Source: JACCYX01 sp964610045
GTDB lineage: Bacteria > Chloroflexota > Chloroflexia > Thermomicrobiales > UBA6265
NCBI GenBank assembly: GCA_964610045.1
Contig: CAZSUN010000008.1
Location: forward strand, 9,710 to 73,709
Reading direction: 5' to 3'
Length of the DNA stretch: 64,000 nucleotides
In this document: in pieces, positions 26,624 through 35,655 of the stretch
How the letters are laid out: each line of letters begins with the position of its first letter
Position numbering within the stretch: position 1 is the stretch's first letter
Position numbers and translations under genes: made by a program
Notes under the pieces: model-generated
What the model was told of the DNA's origin: nothing
The model's database searches: none
What the model saw: the letters and a program-made list of their open reading frames with translations, nothing else

Positions 26624-27265
26624 TCAGTGCGTACTCGCCAACGGCGATAACCGTTCGGTCAGCCCGTCCCATACCTGGCTCGCGACCTCGTCCAATCCGG
26701 CCGATGCGTCCACAACCAGCCAACGATCGGGCTCGGCAGCGGCGAGATTGAGGAATGCCTGCCGCACTCGCCGGTGGAAATCGACGCCGGCCAAATCGAT
26801 GCGATTGACGGATTCGGGATCGGCATGGCGACGCGCGAGTCCGATCTCAACCGGCACATCCAGCAACAGGCGCAATCGTGGCATGAGGCCACCAGTCGCG
26901 TAGTGCTGAATCGTGCGCAACTCCTCGATCGACAAACCGTGGCCTCCGCCCTGATAGGCGTAGGTGGAGTCGACATACCGATCGCACAGGACCCACGCTT
27001 TCCGGGATAACGCTGGCGCTATCACCTCGCGCACATGTTGAGCGCGGGCGGCGGCCAACAGCAGCACCTCGGTTTCGGGGAGGATAGCATAGTCATCCCG
27101 GCCGAGGAGGAGTTCCCGGACGGCATTGCCGAGCCGCGTCCCACCGGGCTCTCGGGTCTCCACCACCTCATCTCCGGCTGCGCGCAACCGGCCGGCAAGC
27201 CGCGCCAGTTGCGTCGACTTGCCGCTGCCTTCCGGGCCCTCGAAGACCACGAACGATGGCGTCAC
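26624..27265 (-). CDS. tmk: Thymidylate kinase
   Basis: A 213-residue dTMP kinase making dTDP for DNA synthesis. The P-loop is FEGPEGSGKSTQ, the substrate motif TREPGGT, and the Asp-Arg-Tyr motif CDRYVDSTYAYQGGG. The lid region carries an Arg pair (GLARRH). The GTG start directly abuts the TAA stop of the R3H ATPase gene (TAAGTG), so translation is coupled. Confidence 0.95.
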   Translation of the reverse strand: MTPSFVVFEGPEGSGKSTQLARLAGRLRAAGDEVVETREPGGTRLGNAVRELLLGRDDYAILPETEVLLLAAARAQHVREVIAPALSRKAWVLCDRYVDSTYAYQGGGHGLSIEELRTIQHYATGGLMPRLRLLLDVPVEIGLARRHADPESVNRIDLAGVDFHRRVRQAFLNLAAAEPDRWLVVDASAGLDEVASQVWDGLTERLSPLASTH

Positions 27266-29092
27266 TTACTGGACGCCTCGACGGTAGATCTCGACATGGC
27301 GGAACGGATCGCGTCCCCTGCTCCGGGAATCGAGACTGTAGCGCTCGGCCATTTCGTGCTGCATCCGGCGAATCCGTGGTCCCTGGGGACTGAGGGCGGT
27401 CACCGGCGCGCCCTCCATGACTGCCGAAATGGCGGTTTCCGTTTCGGTCAGCGCGCGCATCACGGCGTCGTTGCTGACCTCCTCACGAGGCCGCCGCTCC
27501 CGATCCTCCGGACCCGCATCGTCGTCCTGGTGGACGCCGGGTTGGGCAGTGGGGAAGAGGGAAACGAGGACGTGCTCCATCTGGGTCGCCGTATTGGAGC
27601 GAAGCACATACACCGGGATACCGCGCAATTCCGCGTCCCGCACCGGTTGCGGCTTCTGCCGGTAGGCGTTCTTGAGAGTCATCACCAAATCGGCGTCAAC
27701 CGGTTCGCGGACCATCACCACCGGGACCCCCAGCCCGCTGATCGCCTGTTCCAGGCGATTCCGGCTGACGCCGTAGGGAAAGACACGCAGCGGTTTGGCG
27801 CGTGTCCCGCGGCCTTTGGCAAACGCCGCCACAGTTGGGGCGGTTGGGGCGTCCGCTCGCGCCGCGGGTGTGGCTTCGGCCTCCGCGAGTTCGTCCGGCG
27901 TCGGGTTGAGACGTTGCCGGCTGGTGATATCCACCACCGTCTGCGATCGGTGATCGCGTCCACTCCGGACGGGTTCCTGGAACAGCGTATTACCGCGTCC
28001 TCCCGCCGGTTCGGCGTGCGTCCGCGGATCGCGCCGCTGGTCCTGGCTGGAGGTGCGTTCGACGGTGCCGTCGTCCAGCCGGCGGCGTCGCTCCGAGCCG
28101 ATCGGCGCTCCCCGCAGGATGGCATCGACCGTCGCCGCGACGTCCAGGTGCACGATGACTTCATCCCGATCGACGATTTCAACCATGACGTTGAAGGTCG
28201 GCGGCGCCTTGCGCTCCAGGATCGATTTCTGGGTACCCCGGCGGCGCGCTTCCTCATCGGACAGGGTCACGGACTGGATTCCACCGATGAGATCGGTCAG
28301 GGTCGGGTTCAGCATCAGGTTTTCGAGGGTATTGCCGTGGGCGGTCCCGATCAGCTGGACCCCACGCTCGGCGATCGTCCTGGCCGCCATCGCCTCGAGT
28401 TCGGTCCCGATCTCATCGATCACGACCACCTGTGGCATGTGATTCTCGACAGCCTCGATCATGACCGCATGTTGGGCGGTCGGCGTGGGAACCTGCATCC
28501 GGCGGGCGCGGCCGATTGCCGGGTGCGGAATATCCCCATCCCCCGCGATCTCGTTGCTGGTATCGACCACGATCACCCGCTTGCGCAACTCGTCCGAGAG
28601 GACGCGGGCGGTCTCACGCAACAGCGTCGTCTTGCCGACGCCTGGGCGGCCCAGCAACAGGACGCTCTGTCCCGATTCGATCAGGTCGCTCACGATGGCG
28701 ATCGTGCCGTAGACGGCGCGACCGATGCGACACGTCAACCCGACGATCTCTCCGCTCCGGTTCCGGATCGCGGAGATCCGGTGAAGGGTGCGCTCGATAC
28801 CGGCCCGGTTGTCGTCACCGAAGTCACCGATCCGCTGACTGACGAACGCGAGATCCTCGCGGGTGACATCGATATCGGAAAGGTCGGTTTCCCCATACTG
28901 GAATCGCGCTTCGGGAGGACGTCCCAGGTCCATGACAATCTCGATCAATGCCCCGGAACCGGCTGATTGCTGGACGGTGGCCAGGTGACCCGAGACATGC
29001 TGGGGCAGGACCGCCAGCAGGTCCCTGAGATCGTCGGTGATCTCGATTTCCTGGCTGGTGCGGCGCGAGTGATCTGGGCGTGGCTCTGGCAT
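27266..29092 (-). CDS. AAA-type ATPase with C-terminal R3H nucleic-acid-binding domain
   Basis: A 608-residue protein. The ATPase domain at about 100-330 has Walker A LLLGRPGVGKTTLLRE and Walker B VVVIDEIGTE followed by GTAHGNTLENLM, as in SpoIIIAA/Ycf45-type ring ATPases. A disordered linker (about 345-420) precedes a small alpha/beta domain (about 430-510). The R3H domain at the end has RIRRMQHEMAERYSLDSRSRGRD. R3H binds single-stranded nucleic acid; the cellular role of this family is unknown. It abuts tmk. The ATG giving MPEPRPDH is preferred; an in-frame start 26 codons upstream exists. Confidence 0.9.
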   Translation of the reverse strand: MPEPRPDHSRRTSQEIEITDDLRDLLAVLPQHVSGHLATVQQSAGSGALIEIVMDLGRPPEARFQYGETDLSDIDVTREDLAFVSQRIGDFGDDNRAGIERTLHRISAIRNRSGEIVGLTCRIGRAVYGTIAIVSDLIESGQSVLLLGRPGVGKTTLLRETARVLSDELRKRVIVVDTSNEIAGDGDIPHPAIGRARRMQVPTPTAQHAVMIEAVENHMPQVVVIDEIGTELEAMAARTIAERGVQLIGTAHGNTLENLMLNPTLTDLIGGIQSVTLSDEEARRRGTQKSILERKAPPTFNVMVEIVDRDEVIVHLDVAATVDAILRGAPIGSERRRRLDDGTVERTSSQDQRRDPRTHAEPAGGRGNTLFQEPVRSGRDHRSQTVVDITSRQRLNPTPDELAEAEATPAARADAPTAPTVAAFAKGRGTRAKPLRVFPYGVSRNRLEQAISGLGVPVVMVREPVDADLVMTLKNAYRQKPQPVRDAELRGIPVYVLRSNTATQMEHVLVSLFPTAQPGVHQDDDAGPEDRERRPREEVSNDAVMRALTETETAISAVMEGAPVTALSPQGPRIRRMQHEMAERYSLDSRSRGRDPFRHVEIYRRGVQ

Positions 29093-29197
29093 GCTACTCA
29101 ACTGAACCCCCCGTAATCCGTGTGGCCCGTTGCACCCGAGAGATGTGCGTCGTGGCCGCGACTCCGGCAAAGGCAGACGCTGTTCGATGGCGGGGAA

Positions 29198-30289
29198 CTA
29201 GACCGGCGACCCCTGTGCGGGATCCCGGGACGAACCATTCAGGAATGTGGGAACTCGCTTTCCAACGGGATCCTTGACGTCGTGCGGGAAGGAGACGATG
29301 GCGGCCTGTGAAGCGCGCGCCATGGCAGTGGTGTGCTTGATCAGCAATTCCTGCTCCAGATGAAGGGAAAACCCCCGTTCGCCGAGAGGGCGTATGAACT
29401 CCTGCTGGTACCCTCGGACCACAACGTAGACGGGACGCGGTGACATCGTCGCAAGATCGGCAAATGCGCTGTCGATCAGCTTCGGGAAGAGGTCGCTACG
29501 GTCTGGCAGCACCTGGAATTCGATGACGTGAAACTCCGGGCGCGACTCGGACCGCGCGTAGGCAGCGACATGGTGACCGGTTTCGATCAGCCATCCAGAC
29601 CTCACGGAGAGCGTGGCCAGGCGTGGACGGATTTCCCAGTGATGGCTGGTGAGCGCCTCGGCGAACTGCACGGGGTGCGGCACCGTGGCCATGTAGAGTT
29701 GATGGATGGACCACACGTCGGATGGCTGCTGCTTGCGGACGCCCGTACTGGCGCCTCCACGGCCAGCGATCGACCCGCCCAGCAACATCTCGTTCGCGTA
29801 GGGCGAGAACCCACTCGCCCGGATCACCGGACCAAGCCCTGAACGGCGAGGCACTCTGGCATAAAGCCGTTTCGCCCCTTCGAGTCCGGCGGCCACGATG
29901 CCAAAGTTGACCAGTTCCTCCAACACCGGCTGCGCCTCGTAGACACCGAGGTTCGCGCCGATCCCCTCCAGTTCCCATCGCCGATCGGGATCGACCACCC
30001 TGAACACCGCATATCCAACCGGATGCCGCTCGGATCGAGCGACGAACACCCGGTCGGAGGTGCGAACCATTGGCAACACCTGCCGGAGGCCAGCGCCAAT
30101 CGGCTGACCGGATCCTGCCATCGGTTGGTTCAGGAAATAGCGTTCGCGAATGGCGCGTAGGGGAAGCAGATCCGACCAACGAAGCCAGCCGACATCAAGG
30201 TTCAGTTGGGGGTCAACCTGATCATGCGGGGCACCTTGCCGCAAGGGCACGCTTGCCTGACTGGTCTGGCGCGAGGAACTGGTCCTCAA
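29198..30289 (-). CDS. GNAT-like protein, probably two acetyltransferase-fold halves
   Basis: About 363 residues with no membrane segment. The N-terminal half has strands and helices arranged like a GNAT fold (RVFVARSERHPVGYAVFRVVD, then a helix VLEELVNFGIVAAGLEGAKRLYARV). The second half repeats a similar plan (SGWLIETGHHVAAYARSE, FPKLIDSAFADLA, YVVVRGYQ). The acetyl-CoA pyrophosphate loop (Q/RxxGxG/A) is not obvious, so activity is uncertain. The best start I find is TTG at 30289 with a weak ribosome site; the true start may be further in. It lies 105 bases upstream of the R3H ATPase gene on the same strand. Confidence 0.65.
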   Translation of the reverse strand: MRTSSSRQTSQASVPLRQGAPHDQVDPQLNLDVGWLRWSDLLPLRAIRERYFLNQPMAGSGQPIGAGLRQVLPMVRTSDRVFVARSERHPVGYAVFRVVDPDRRWELEGIGANLGVYEAQPVLEELVNFGIVAAGLEGAKRLYARVPRRSGLGPVIRASGFSPYANEMLLGGSIAGRGGASTGVRKQQPSDVWSIHQLYMATVPHPVQFAEALTSHHWEIRPRLATLSVRSGWLIETGHHVAAYARSESRPEFHVIEFQVLPDRSDLFPKLIDSAFADLATMSPRPVYVVVRGYQQEFIRPLGERGFSLHLEQELLIKHTTAMARASQAAIVSFPHDVKDPVGKRVPTFLNGSSRDPAQGSPV

Positions 30290-30435
30290 CCTGCCACATC
30301 CTCACCGCGGGGCGTTGGCACGGTCGTCATCGCCTGATGACGATCCGTCCATACCCATTCTATCGCGTGACCGCGGCCCACTCAAGGCCTACGGGACTGT
30401 CCGTACAATCCATACATCCTGCATCCGGGTTCGGC

Positions 30436-31047
30436 CTAAAGGGCACGACGCCCGGCCATGGCGCGGCCAAGGGTCATGTCGTCCGCGTACTCCAGATCAC
30501 CGCCTACCGGCAGGCCACTGGCGGGACGGCTGACGGTGACACCCATTGGGGTAAGCAGCCGGTGCAGATAGGTTGCGGTTGCCTCGCCAGGCAGATCGAG
30601 GTTGGTGAAGACAATCACCTCGTCCGGATTCTCCGAGATCACCCGCTGCTGCAATTCGCGAATGCGAAGCTTGTCCGGACCAATTCCGTCGACGGGGGAG
30701 ATTGCGCCGTGAAGGACGTGGTATTTCCCGCGATAGGCCCCGGTGCGTTCGATCGCGACCAGGTCGAGCGGCTGCTCGACCACACAGATGCGATGGTCGC
30801 GGGTTGGGTCGGCGCAAATCGCACATGGATCGATCTCGGTCGTATTGAAGCAGATCGAACAAAGCCGGATCCGTTCCTTGACCGCAAGAATAGCCTCGGC
30901 CAGCCCGATGGCGTCATCGCGGGAGGTTCGGAGCAGGTGATAGGCGAGCCGGGAAGCGGTTTTGGGTCCAACACCGGGGAGTTTCCCCAGTTCCTCGATG
31001 AGCCGGGCCACAGGCTCGGCGGTGGCGGCGGACGATCGCTGCATCAT
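30436..31047 (-). CDS. recR: Recombination protein RecR
   Basis: A 203-residue protein for gap-repair recombination with RecF and RecO. The N-terminal helix-hairpin-helix reads LGKLPGVGPKTASRLAYHLL, the Cys4 zinc finger is CSICFNTTEIDPCAIC, and the Toprim domain includes ICVVEQPLDLVAIERTGAYRG and YHVLHGAISPVDGIGP. The C-terminal Walker-B-like end is LEYADDMTLGRAMAGRR. There are two consecutive ATGs at 31047 and 31044 with AAGG upstream. As in many Gram-positives, recR lies near the tmk/darA genes. Confidence 0.95.
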   Translation of the reverse strand: MMQRSSAATAEPVARLIEELGKLPGVGPKTASRLAYHLLRTSRDDAIGLAEAILAVKERIRLCSICFNTTEIDPCAICADPTRDHRICVVEQPLDLVAIERTGAYRGKYHVLHGAISPVDGIGPDKLRIRELQQRVISENPDEVIVFTNLDLPGEATATYLHRLLTPMGVTVSRPASGLPVGGDLEYADDMTLGRAMAGRRAL

Positions 31048-31106
31048 GCTGGCTGGCCTTGAAAAGTGAAAAAGAACGGCCGAAACGCGGGGGGACTCCG
31101 GTGGAT

Positions 31107-31122
31107 GGAATGGTACCATTCC
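31107..31122. promoter_or_regulatory. Perfect 16-base palindrome upstream of recR
   Basis: GGAATGGTACCATTCC is fully symmetric and lies 60 bases before the recR ATG, next to a minus-strand TTGACA. It could be an operator for recR or for the divergent gene. It is not in an SOS-box form I recognise. Confidence 0.4.
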
Positions 31123-31205
31123 AAATGTCAACAATTATTTCGATACTTACAATGAAATGACGCGAATCCACTAATCAGATGCCGCATGTTCGCGTTCAAA
31201 TCCTA

Positions 31206-31234
31206 TTGATTTTCATACATGATGATGGTACTGT
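31206..31234 (+). promoter_or_regulatory. Possible promoter of the small zinc-ribbon gene
   Basis: TTGATT and TACTGT are separated by exactly 17 bases, 117 bases before the GTG start. The fit to a sigma-70-type promoter is moderate. Confidence 0.35.
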
Positions 31235-31350
31235 GGCCTGGAATCCGGGCAGGATTTGCAGAATGGCTGGACGAGTGGCTGGCGTCCCGCCGATGCGTGA
31301 TGCGCCGCCGGGGTGGCAGGCGCGGAGCAAATACGCTGGGGGTCTGATTC

Positions 31351-31674
31351 GTGGAGTATCGAGACAAGACGCTAACGTGTCGTGATTGCAGCAGCCCCTT
31401 CACCTGGACCGCCGGAGAGCAACAGTTCTTCCGAGAGAAGGAACTGATCAACATCCCGGCCCGCTGCACGAAGTGCCGGTCGGCGCGGAAGGCCAAGATG
31501 GGCTTGCCGGACCGGGCACAGACCGATGTGGTCTGCGCAGAATGCGGACAGCGCACCACCGTTCCTTTCGTACCGCGAAACGGAAATCCCGTGTATTGCT
31601 CGACCTGCCTGGCAGCAGTCAGGGTTCGACAGGCGGCCGAAGTCTCCGAAGAGGTGGCATCGATCGCGGTCTGA
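31351..31674 (+). CDS. Small zinc-ribbon protein
   Basis: A 107-residue protein with two zinc-binding modules. The first is CRDCSSPFTWTAGEQQFF ending in CTKC (C-x2-C, about 23 residues, C-x2-C), followed by RSARKAKMG; the second is CAECGQ with YCSTC. The TAGEQ-F pattern is common in uncharacterised zinc-ribbon proteins of Chloroflexota and relatives. It begins with GTG (MEYRDKTLTC). It is monocistronic, followed by a strong terminator hairpin. A role in nucleic-acid or protein binding is likely but not shown. Confidence 0.85.
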   Translation: MEYRDKTLTCRDCSSPFTWTAGEQQFFREKELINIPARCTKCRSARKAKMGLPDRAQTDVVCAECGQRTTVPFVPRNGNPVYCSTCLAAVRVRQAAEVSEEVASIAV

Positions 31675-32075
31675 GCGTCGACGCAATTCCGGAAGGGGTG
31701 GCAAGCCCGGATTCCCATGGAATCCGGGCATTGTTGTGCCCTCCCTGGCTGCCCTGCGCCTGGAGCGGATTGCGGGGAGGTTGATCGCAGAAACAGGGCA
31801 GCCACACGTTCGCTGACGCTCCACCCAACCCCTGACCCACACCCCTCCTGACCGCCCCTCATCCTGAGGGGCGGGACCGTCCCAGACTCGGGAAGTGGAA
31901 CCGTGGGCTGCCCCGACAAACCTCCGAGCGCCGATCAATTCCACCGCAAAGCACTGGAATTCCGAGTCCGGATGAATGGTTCCCGGTGGCGGATCGCGTG
32001 TCTCCGTCGAGTTCAGGCAGGGACACGCGACCCGCCGCTACCACACATCCCAGGAGTCAGCATCTGGAGTTGGCG
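31675..32075. other. 401-base gap with terminator and degenerate repeat remnant
   Basis: It lies between the zinc-ribbon gene and the end of ftsK. It contains the hairpin at 31705-31729 and, near 31800, a CACACGTTCGCTGACG stretch resembling the conserved loop of the hairpin repeats seen elsewhere. Near 31910 there is a CCCCGACAAACC stretch similar to their tail. I find no gene. Confidence 0.55.
31705..31729. terminator. Terminator hairpin after the zinc-ribbon gene
   Basis: A perfect 11-base stem (GCCCGGATTCC with GGAATCCGGGC) has a 3-base loop, 31 bases after the stop, followed by ATTGTTGTG. It is most likely an intrinsic or near-intrinsic terminator. Confidence 0.65.
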
Positions 32076-34289
32076 TCACTCGTCGCCAATCAGGACCGTG
32101 CGCCCACGCACCCCGTCGGACGGACCGATCACGCCATCGTCTTCCATCTGCTCGATCAGCCGGGCAGCGCGGTTGTAGCCGATCCGCAATCGCCGCTGGA
32201 GCATCGAGGCCGACGCTGAACCCTGTTGGCGAACGATCTCCAGGGCCTGCGCCATCATTGGATCGTCCTCAGCCGATTCACTCCCCGTCGCCCCGCCTTC
32301 GGCAGTCTCGCTGCTGGGCAGATCGAGCCAGGCCGGGTCGTACTGCGGGATCGGCGATACCGTCAGCCAATGGTCGACGATCGCCTTCACATCCTCATCG
32401 ATGAACGAGCCCTGGACGCGCACTGGCTTGGCCGCGTCTGGCGGCAGGTAGAGCATGTCGCCCTTGCCGAGCAGGCGCTCGGCTCCCGGCATGTCGAGCA
32501 CCACCCGGCTGTCGATCATGGACGAGACGGCGAAGGCGATGCGCGCCGGCACATTCGCCTTGATCAGCCCGGTCAGCACATTCACCGACGGCCGTTGGGT
32601 CGCGATGATGAGGTGAATGCCGGTGGCGCGCGCCATCTGCGTCAGGCGGGCAAGCAGGCTCTCGACTTCATCCGGGGTGGTCATCATCAGGTCGGCAAGC
32701 TCGTCGATGATGACCACCATATACGGCAAGCGTTCCGCTTCGGGCTCGTCGGTCACCTTCAGGCGGTACCCGTCGATGTTGCGCACGCCAAGCTTCTTGA
32801 ACAGCTCGTAACGGCGGGTCATCTCTTTCAGGACCATCCGCAGCGCCCCGACCACCTTGTCCATCTCCGTCACCACCGGGCACTGGAGATGCGGGACGGC
32901 GTTGAACATGGTGAGCTCGACCATCTTGGGGTCGATCATCACCAGCCGAACGTCTTCGGGCCGGAGCTTCAGGAGGAAGGTGCTGATGATCCCGTTGAGG
33001 CAGATGCTCTTGCCGGCGCCAGTGGCACCGGCGATGAGCAGGTGCGGCATCTTCGTGAGGTCGCCGACGATGTACCGCCCGTTCACGTCACGACCAAGGG
33101 GCAACGGAAGTTTCGCCTTCGATTTGCTGAAGGCAGGCGACTCCATCACCTCCCGCAAGCCAACGGTTGCGATCTCCGGATTCGGGATTTCGAGGCCAAC
33201 CCTGGCCATGCCCGGAATCGGCGCCTCGACGCGGATGCTCTGGGCTGCCAGGGCCAACGCGAGGTCGTTCTGCAGTTCGGTGATGCGCCGGACCTTGACG
33301 CCATTGCCAGGCTCGAGGGCGAACTGGGTAACCGCGGGACCAGGGTTGATTTCCCTCACCGTGGCCTCGACCTTGAAACTTGCAAGTGTCTCCTCTATCG
33401 CCCGTGCCTTCGCCTCCAGGTCGGTTGGGCTCGGCGCGATCGTTTCGTAGTACGACAGCAACCGGAGGTCTGGCAACGGCAGCGGCTTGCCGGCATCGAC
33501 CGGCGCGGCCGGCTTCGACGGCGCGGAGGGGGGCTCCTTCCGCTCCTCGGCCCTGGGCAGATTGATGACCCGCTCGACAGGTTTGGCCTTCGCGGCTGGA
33601 GGCGCGGCAACGGGTGCAGGCCGCGTCTTCACCGGCGTCAATGGCGTGGCAGGAGCCGCGACTGGCCGGAGCTTCGGTGCGCGCTTCGGCCACAGTCTCC
33701 GCACGTCGCGCTCAAGTGTCATCAAGTCCGTGTTGGCCAACAGGAAAACGGAAATGACCCCGACGGCGAACAGCACGAGGCCGGAGGCGAATCGCCCAAG
33801 ACCGCCCCGCGCAATGTCCCCAATCACCATTCCGAGCGCGCCCGAGTCATCCTGGCTCCCGAAGGACAGGAGTCCAAGCGCGGCGGCGGCGAACAGGAAC
33901 GTCCCGAAGTAGTGCCGGAAGAGCAGGATCGGGCCAGCCTGTGTCGAGAACGCACGCACGGCCACAAGCGTGATGAAGATGGGCACGAGGGGAGCACCTC
34001 GACCAAACGCGCCCGAAAGCACGCTCCCCCACCACGAGAGTATGGCGCCGTCCCGCTCACCCCGGCCGAGGGCCCAGGCGCTCAGGAGCGCAAGCAGCAC
34101 GAATCCGATACCGGCAATCTCGCGGCGGAGACGATCCGAGACGGTGAACGATGGAACCAGCCCGGCGAAGAACGAGCGAATACGAAGCCACCACCGGGAA
34201 AGCGGGGAAACCTGTTGTTTCCTGCGCGATCGGCTCGCTGTGCCACGGGTTTTGCTCGTATCAGTGCGGGCTCGAGTCTGCGTCGCCAT
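32076..34289 (-). CDS. ftsK: DNA translocase FtsK/SpoIIIE family
   Basis: A 737-residue membrane-anchored motor that pumps chromosomal DNA at the division septum. The basic N-terminus is followed by about four membrane segments (about 57-190) and a Pro/Ala-rich linker (about 215-265). The RecA-like motor has Walker A LLIAGATGAGKSICLNG near residue 420 and Walker B MVVIIDELADLMM. The C-terminal gamma winged helix carries ASASMLQRRLRIGYNRAARLIEQME, the KOPS/SRS-reading domain. The length is typical of the short FtsK class. The start follows a divergent AT-rich region shared with the CDF transporter. Confidence 0.95.
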   Translation of the reverse strand: MATQTRARTDTSKTRGTASRSRRKQQVSPLSRWWLRIRSFFAGLVPSFTVSDRLRREIAGIGFVLLALLSAWALGRGERDGAILSWWGSVLSGAFGRGAPLVPIFITLVAVRAFSTQAGPILLFRHYFGTFLFAAAALGLLSFGSQDDSGALGMVIGDIARGGLGRFASGLVLFAVGVISVFLLANTDLMTLERDVRRLWPKRAPKLRPVAAPATPLTPVKTRPAPVAAPPAAKAKPVERVINLPRAEERKEPPSAPSKPAAPVDAGKPLPLPDLRLLSYYETIAPSPTDLEAKARAIEETLASFKVEATVREINPGPAVTQFALEPGNGVKVRRITELQNDLALALAAQSIRVEAPIPGMARVGLEIPNPEIATVGLREVMESPAFSKSKAKLPLPLGRDVNGRYIVGDLTKMPHLLIAGATGAGKSICLNGIISTFLLKLRPEDVRLVMIDPKMVELTMFNAVPHLQCPVVTEMDKVVGALRMVLKEMTRRYELFKKLGVRNIDGYRLKVTDEPEAERLPYMVVIIDELADLMMTTPDEVESLLARLTQMARATGIHLIIATQRPSVNVLTGLIKANVPARIAFAVSSMIDSRVVLDMPGAERLLGKGDMLYLPPDAAKPVRVQGSFIDEDVKAIVDHWLTVSPIPQYDPAWLDLPSSETAEGGATGSESAEDDPMMAQALEIVRQQGSASASMLQRRLRIGYNRAARLIEQMEDDGVIGPSDGVRGRTVLIGDE

Positions 34290-34456
34290 TCACCACTCCC
34301 GCAACGCCAGCCGCAACGGCTGGGCCATGGGAAACAACCGGCACGCCTCCGACAAGGGCGTACGTACATTATACACAGGGGGAGCCCCGCCAGGAGGTTT
34401 CGCTGCCGGTGAGGCATCGGACGGCCAGGAGGCTGCGATTTCTCCCTCAGTGAGTC

Positions 34457-34485
34457 TTGCGAGCACGCCAACTCGGTCGTATCAT
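34457..34485 (+). promoter_or_regulatory. Probable promoter of the cation diffusion facilitator gene
   Basis: TTGCGA and TATCAT are separated by 17 bases in the AT-rich divergent gap, about 70 bases before the gene start. It is the best sigma-70-like hexamer pair I found in the window. Confidence 0.45.
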
Positions 34486-34557
34486 AAAGAAATACGGTCA
34501 AATGTCCTTATCACGGAATTATTCACTGTTCCATGACATTTTCATTGTGCATCGCCA

Positions 34558-35610
34558 ATGCATAACGGACGTGTCACTTCGAACGAGAGTTTGGCCATGC
34601 TAAATCGCTCGATGACTGCATCGACCAACCCGATACCAATCATCGGCAAACCCGCGCCCCGAGGAGATCGCCCGTTGTCCACGCCTGTCCGGCCTACGCC
34701 GTCGCTGACACGGTACGCCTGGCTGTCGATCGGCGCCGCGATCCTGACGATCGCCCTCAAGGCACTTGCCTGGCGGCTGACCGGCTCGGTCGGTTTGCTG
34801 TCGGATGCCCTCGAATCGGTGGTGAACCTCGTTGCCGCGGTAGCAGCGCTCCTGGCGCTCCATGTTGCCGACCAGGCGCCGGATGAAGCGCATGCCTACG
34901 GTCACAGCAAGGCCGAGTACTTCTCCAGCAGCCTGGAGGGGTTGCTCATCCTGGTCGCGGCCAGTGTCATCGTCGTCACCGCCATTCCGCGACTGTTCAA
35001 TCCGGCCGATATCGAAAGTCTCGGGATTGGCATTGCGGTTTCGATTGTGGCGGCGCTGGTCAACCTGGCCGTCGCCTGGAAGCTGTCGGCAGCGGCCAAA
35101 GCGTACCGGTCGGTCACCCTCGACGCCGACGCGAAACACCTGATGGTGGATGTTTGGACGACCGCCGGCGTTGTCATCGCGATCGGCCTGACCGGGTTGA
35201 CCGGATGGAACCGCCTCGACGCAGTCGTCGCGCTGGTGGTGGCCGCCAATATCATCTGGACCGGGATCCGATTGATCCGGTCATCCATGCTCGGCCTGCT
35301 GGACACCGCGATTTCGCCGGATGAGATGGCGGTCGTGGAAACGATTCTCGATGCGTACCGGCGCGATCAGGGCATCCAGACCCACGCGCTGAGGACCCGG
35401 CAGGCGGGATCGCGGCAGTTCGTGTCGTTCCACCTGCTGGTACCGGGCGAGTGGTCGGTCGAACGCGGGCACGATCTGGCCGAGCACATCGAGCAACAAA
35501 TCCGGGCAGCATTGCCGGGAACGACGGTGTTCACCCACGTCGAACCCGTGAACGATCCAGTCTCCTGGGCCGACGCCGGGTTGGACGGGGCCCCGCCGGT
35601 CGCGGGGTAG
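34558..35610 (+). CDS. Cation diffusion facilitator (CDF) metal exporter
   Basis: A 350-residue inner-membrane transporter. About six membrane segments span residues 52-250. The metal-site motifs are LLSDALESVVN in helix 2 and DADAKHLMVDVWTT in helix 5, where His and Asp match the usual HxxxD. The cytoplasmic-loop signature HAYGHSKAEYFSS is standard for CDF proteins. In helix 2 the final residue is Asn where many zinc exporters have Asp, so metal preference is unclear. A C-terminal ferredoxin-like domain (about 260-335) is present. The start may be the ATG at 34597 instead. Confidence 0.9.
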   Translation: MHNGRVTSNESLAMLNRSMTASTNPIPIIGKPAPRGDRPLSTPVRPTPSLTRYAWLSIGAAILTIALKALAWRLTGSVGLLSDALESVVNLVAAVAALLALHVADQAPDEAHAYGHSKAEYFSSSLEGLLILVAASVIVVTAIPRLFNPADIESLGIGIAVSIVAALVNLAVAWKLSAAAKAYRSVTLDADAKHLMVDVWTTAGVVIAIGLTGLTGWNRLDAVVALVVAANIIWTGIRLIRSSMLGLLDTAISPDEMAVVETILDAYRRDQGIQTHALRTRQAGSRQFVSFHLLVPGEWSVERGHDLAEHIEQQIRAALPGTTVFTHVEPVNDPVSWADAGLDGAPPVAG

Positions 35611-35655
35611 CGCAATGTCCGGCGACGCCGGAACGGTCAACCAGCGTGCTCCGGA

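Larger units (their letters stand above)
31048..31350. other. 303-base divergent region between recR and the zinc-ribbon gene
   Basis: It contains an AT-rich patch, a perfect 16-base palindrome (31107-31122), a minus-strand TTGACA at 31131-31126 and a plausible plus-strand promoter (31206-31234). No coding sequence is seen. Confidence 0.6.
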
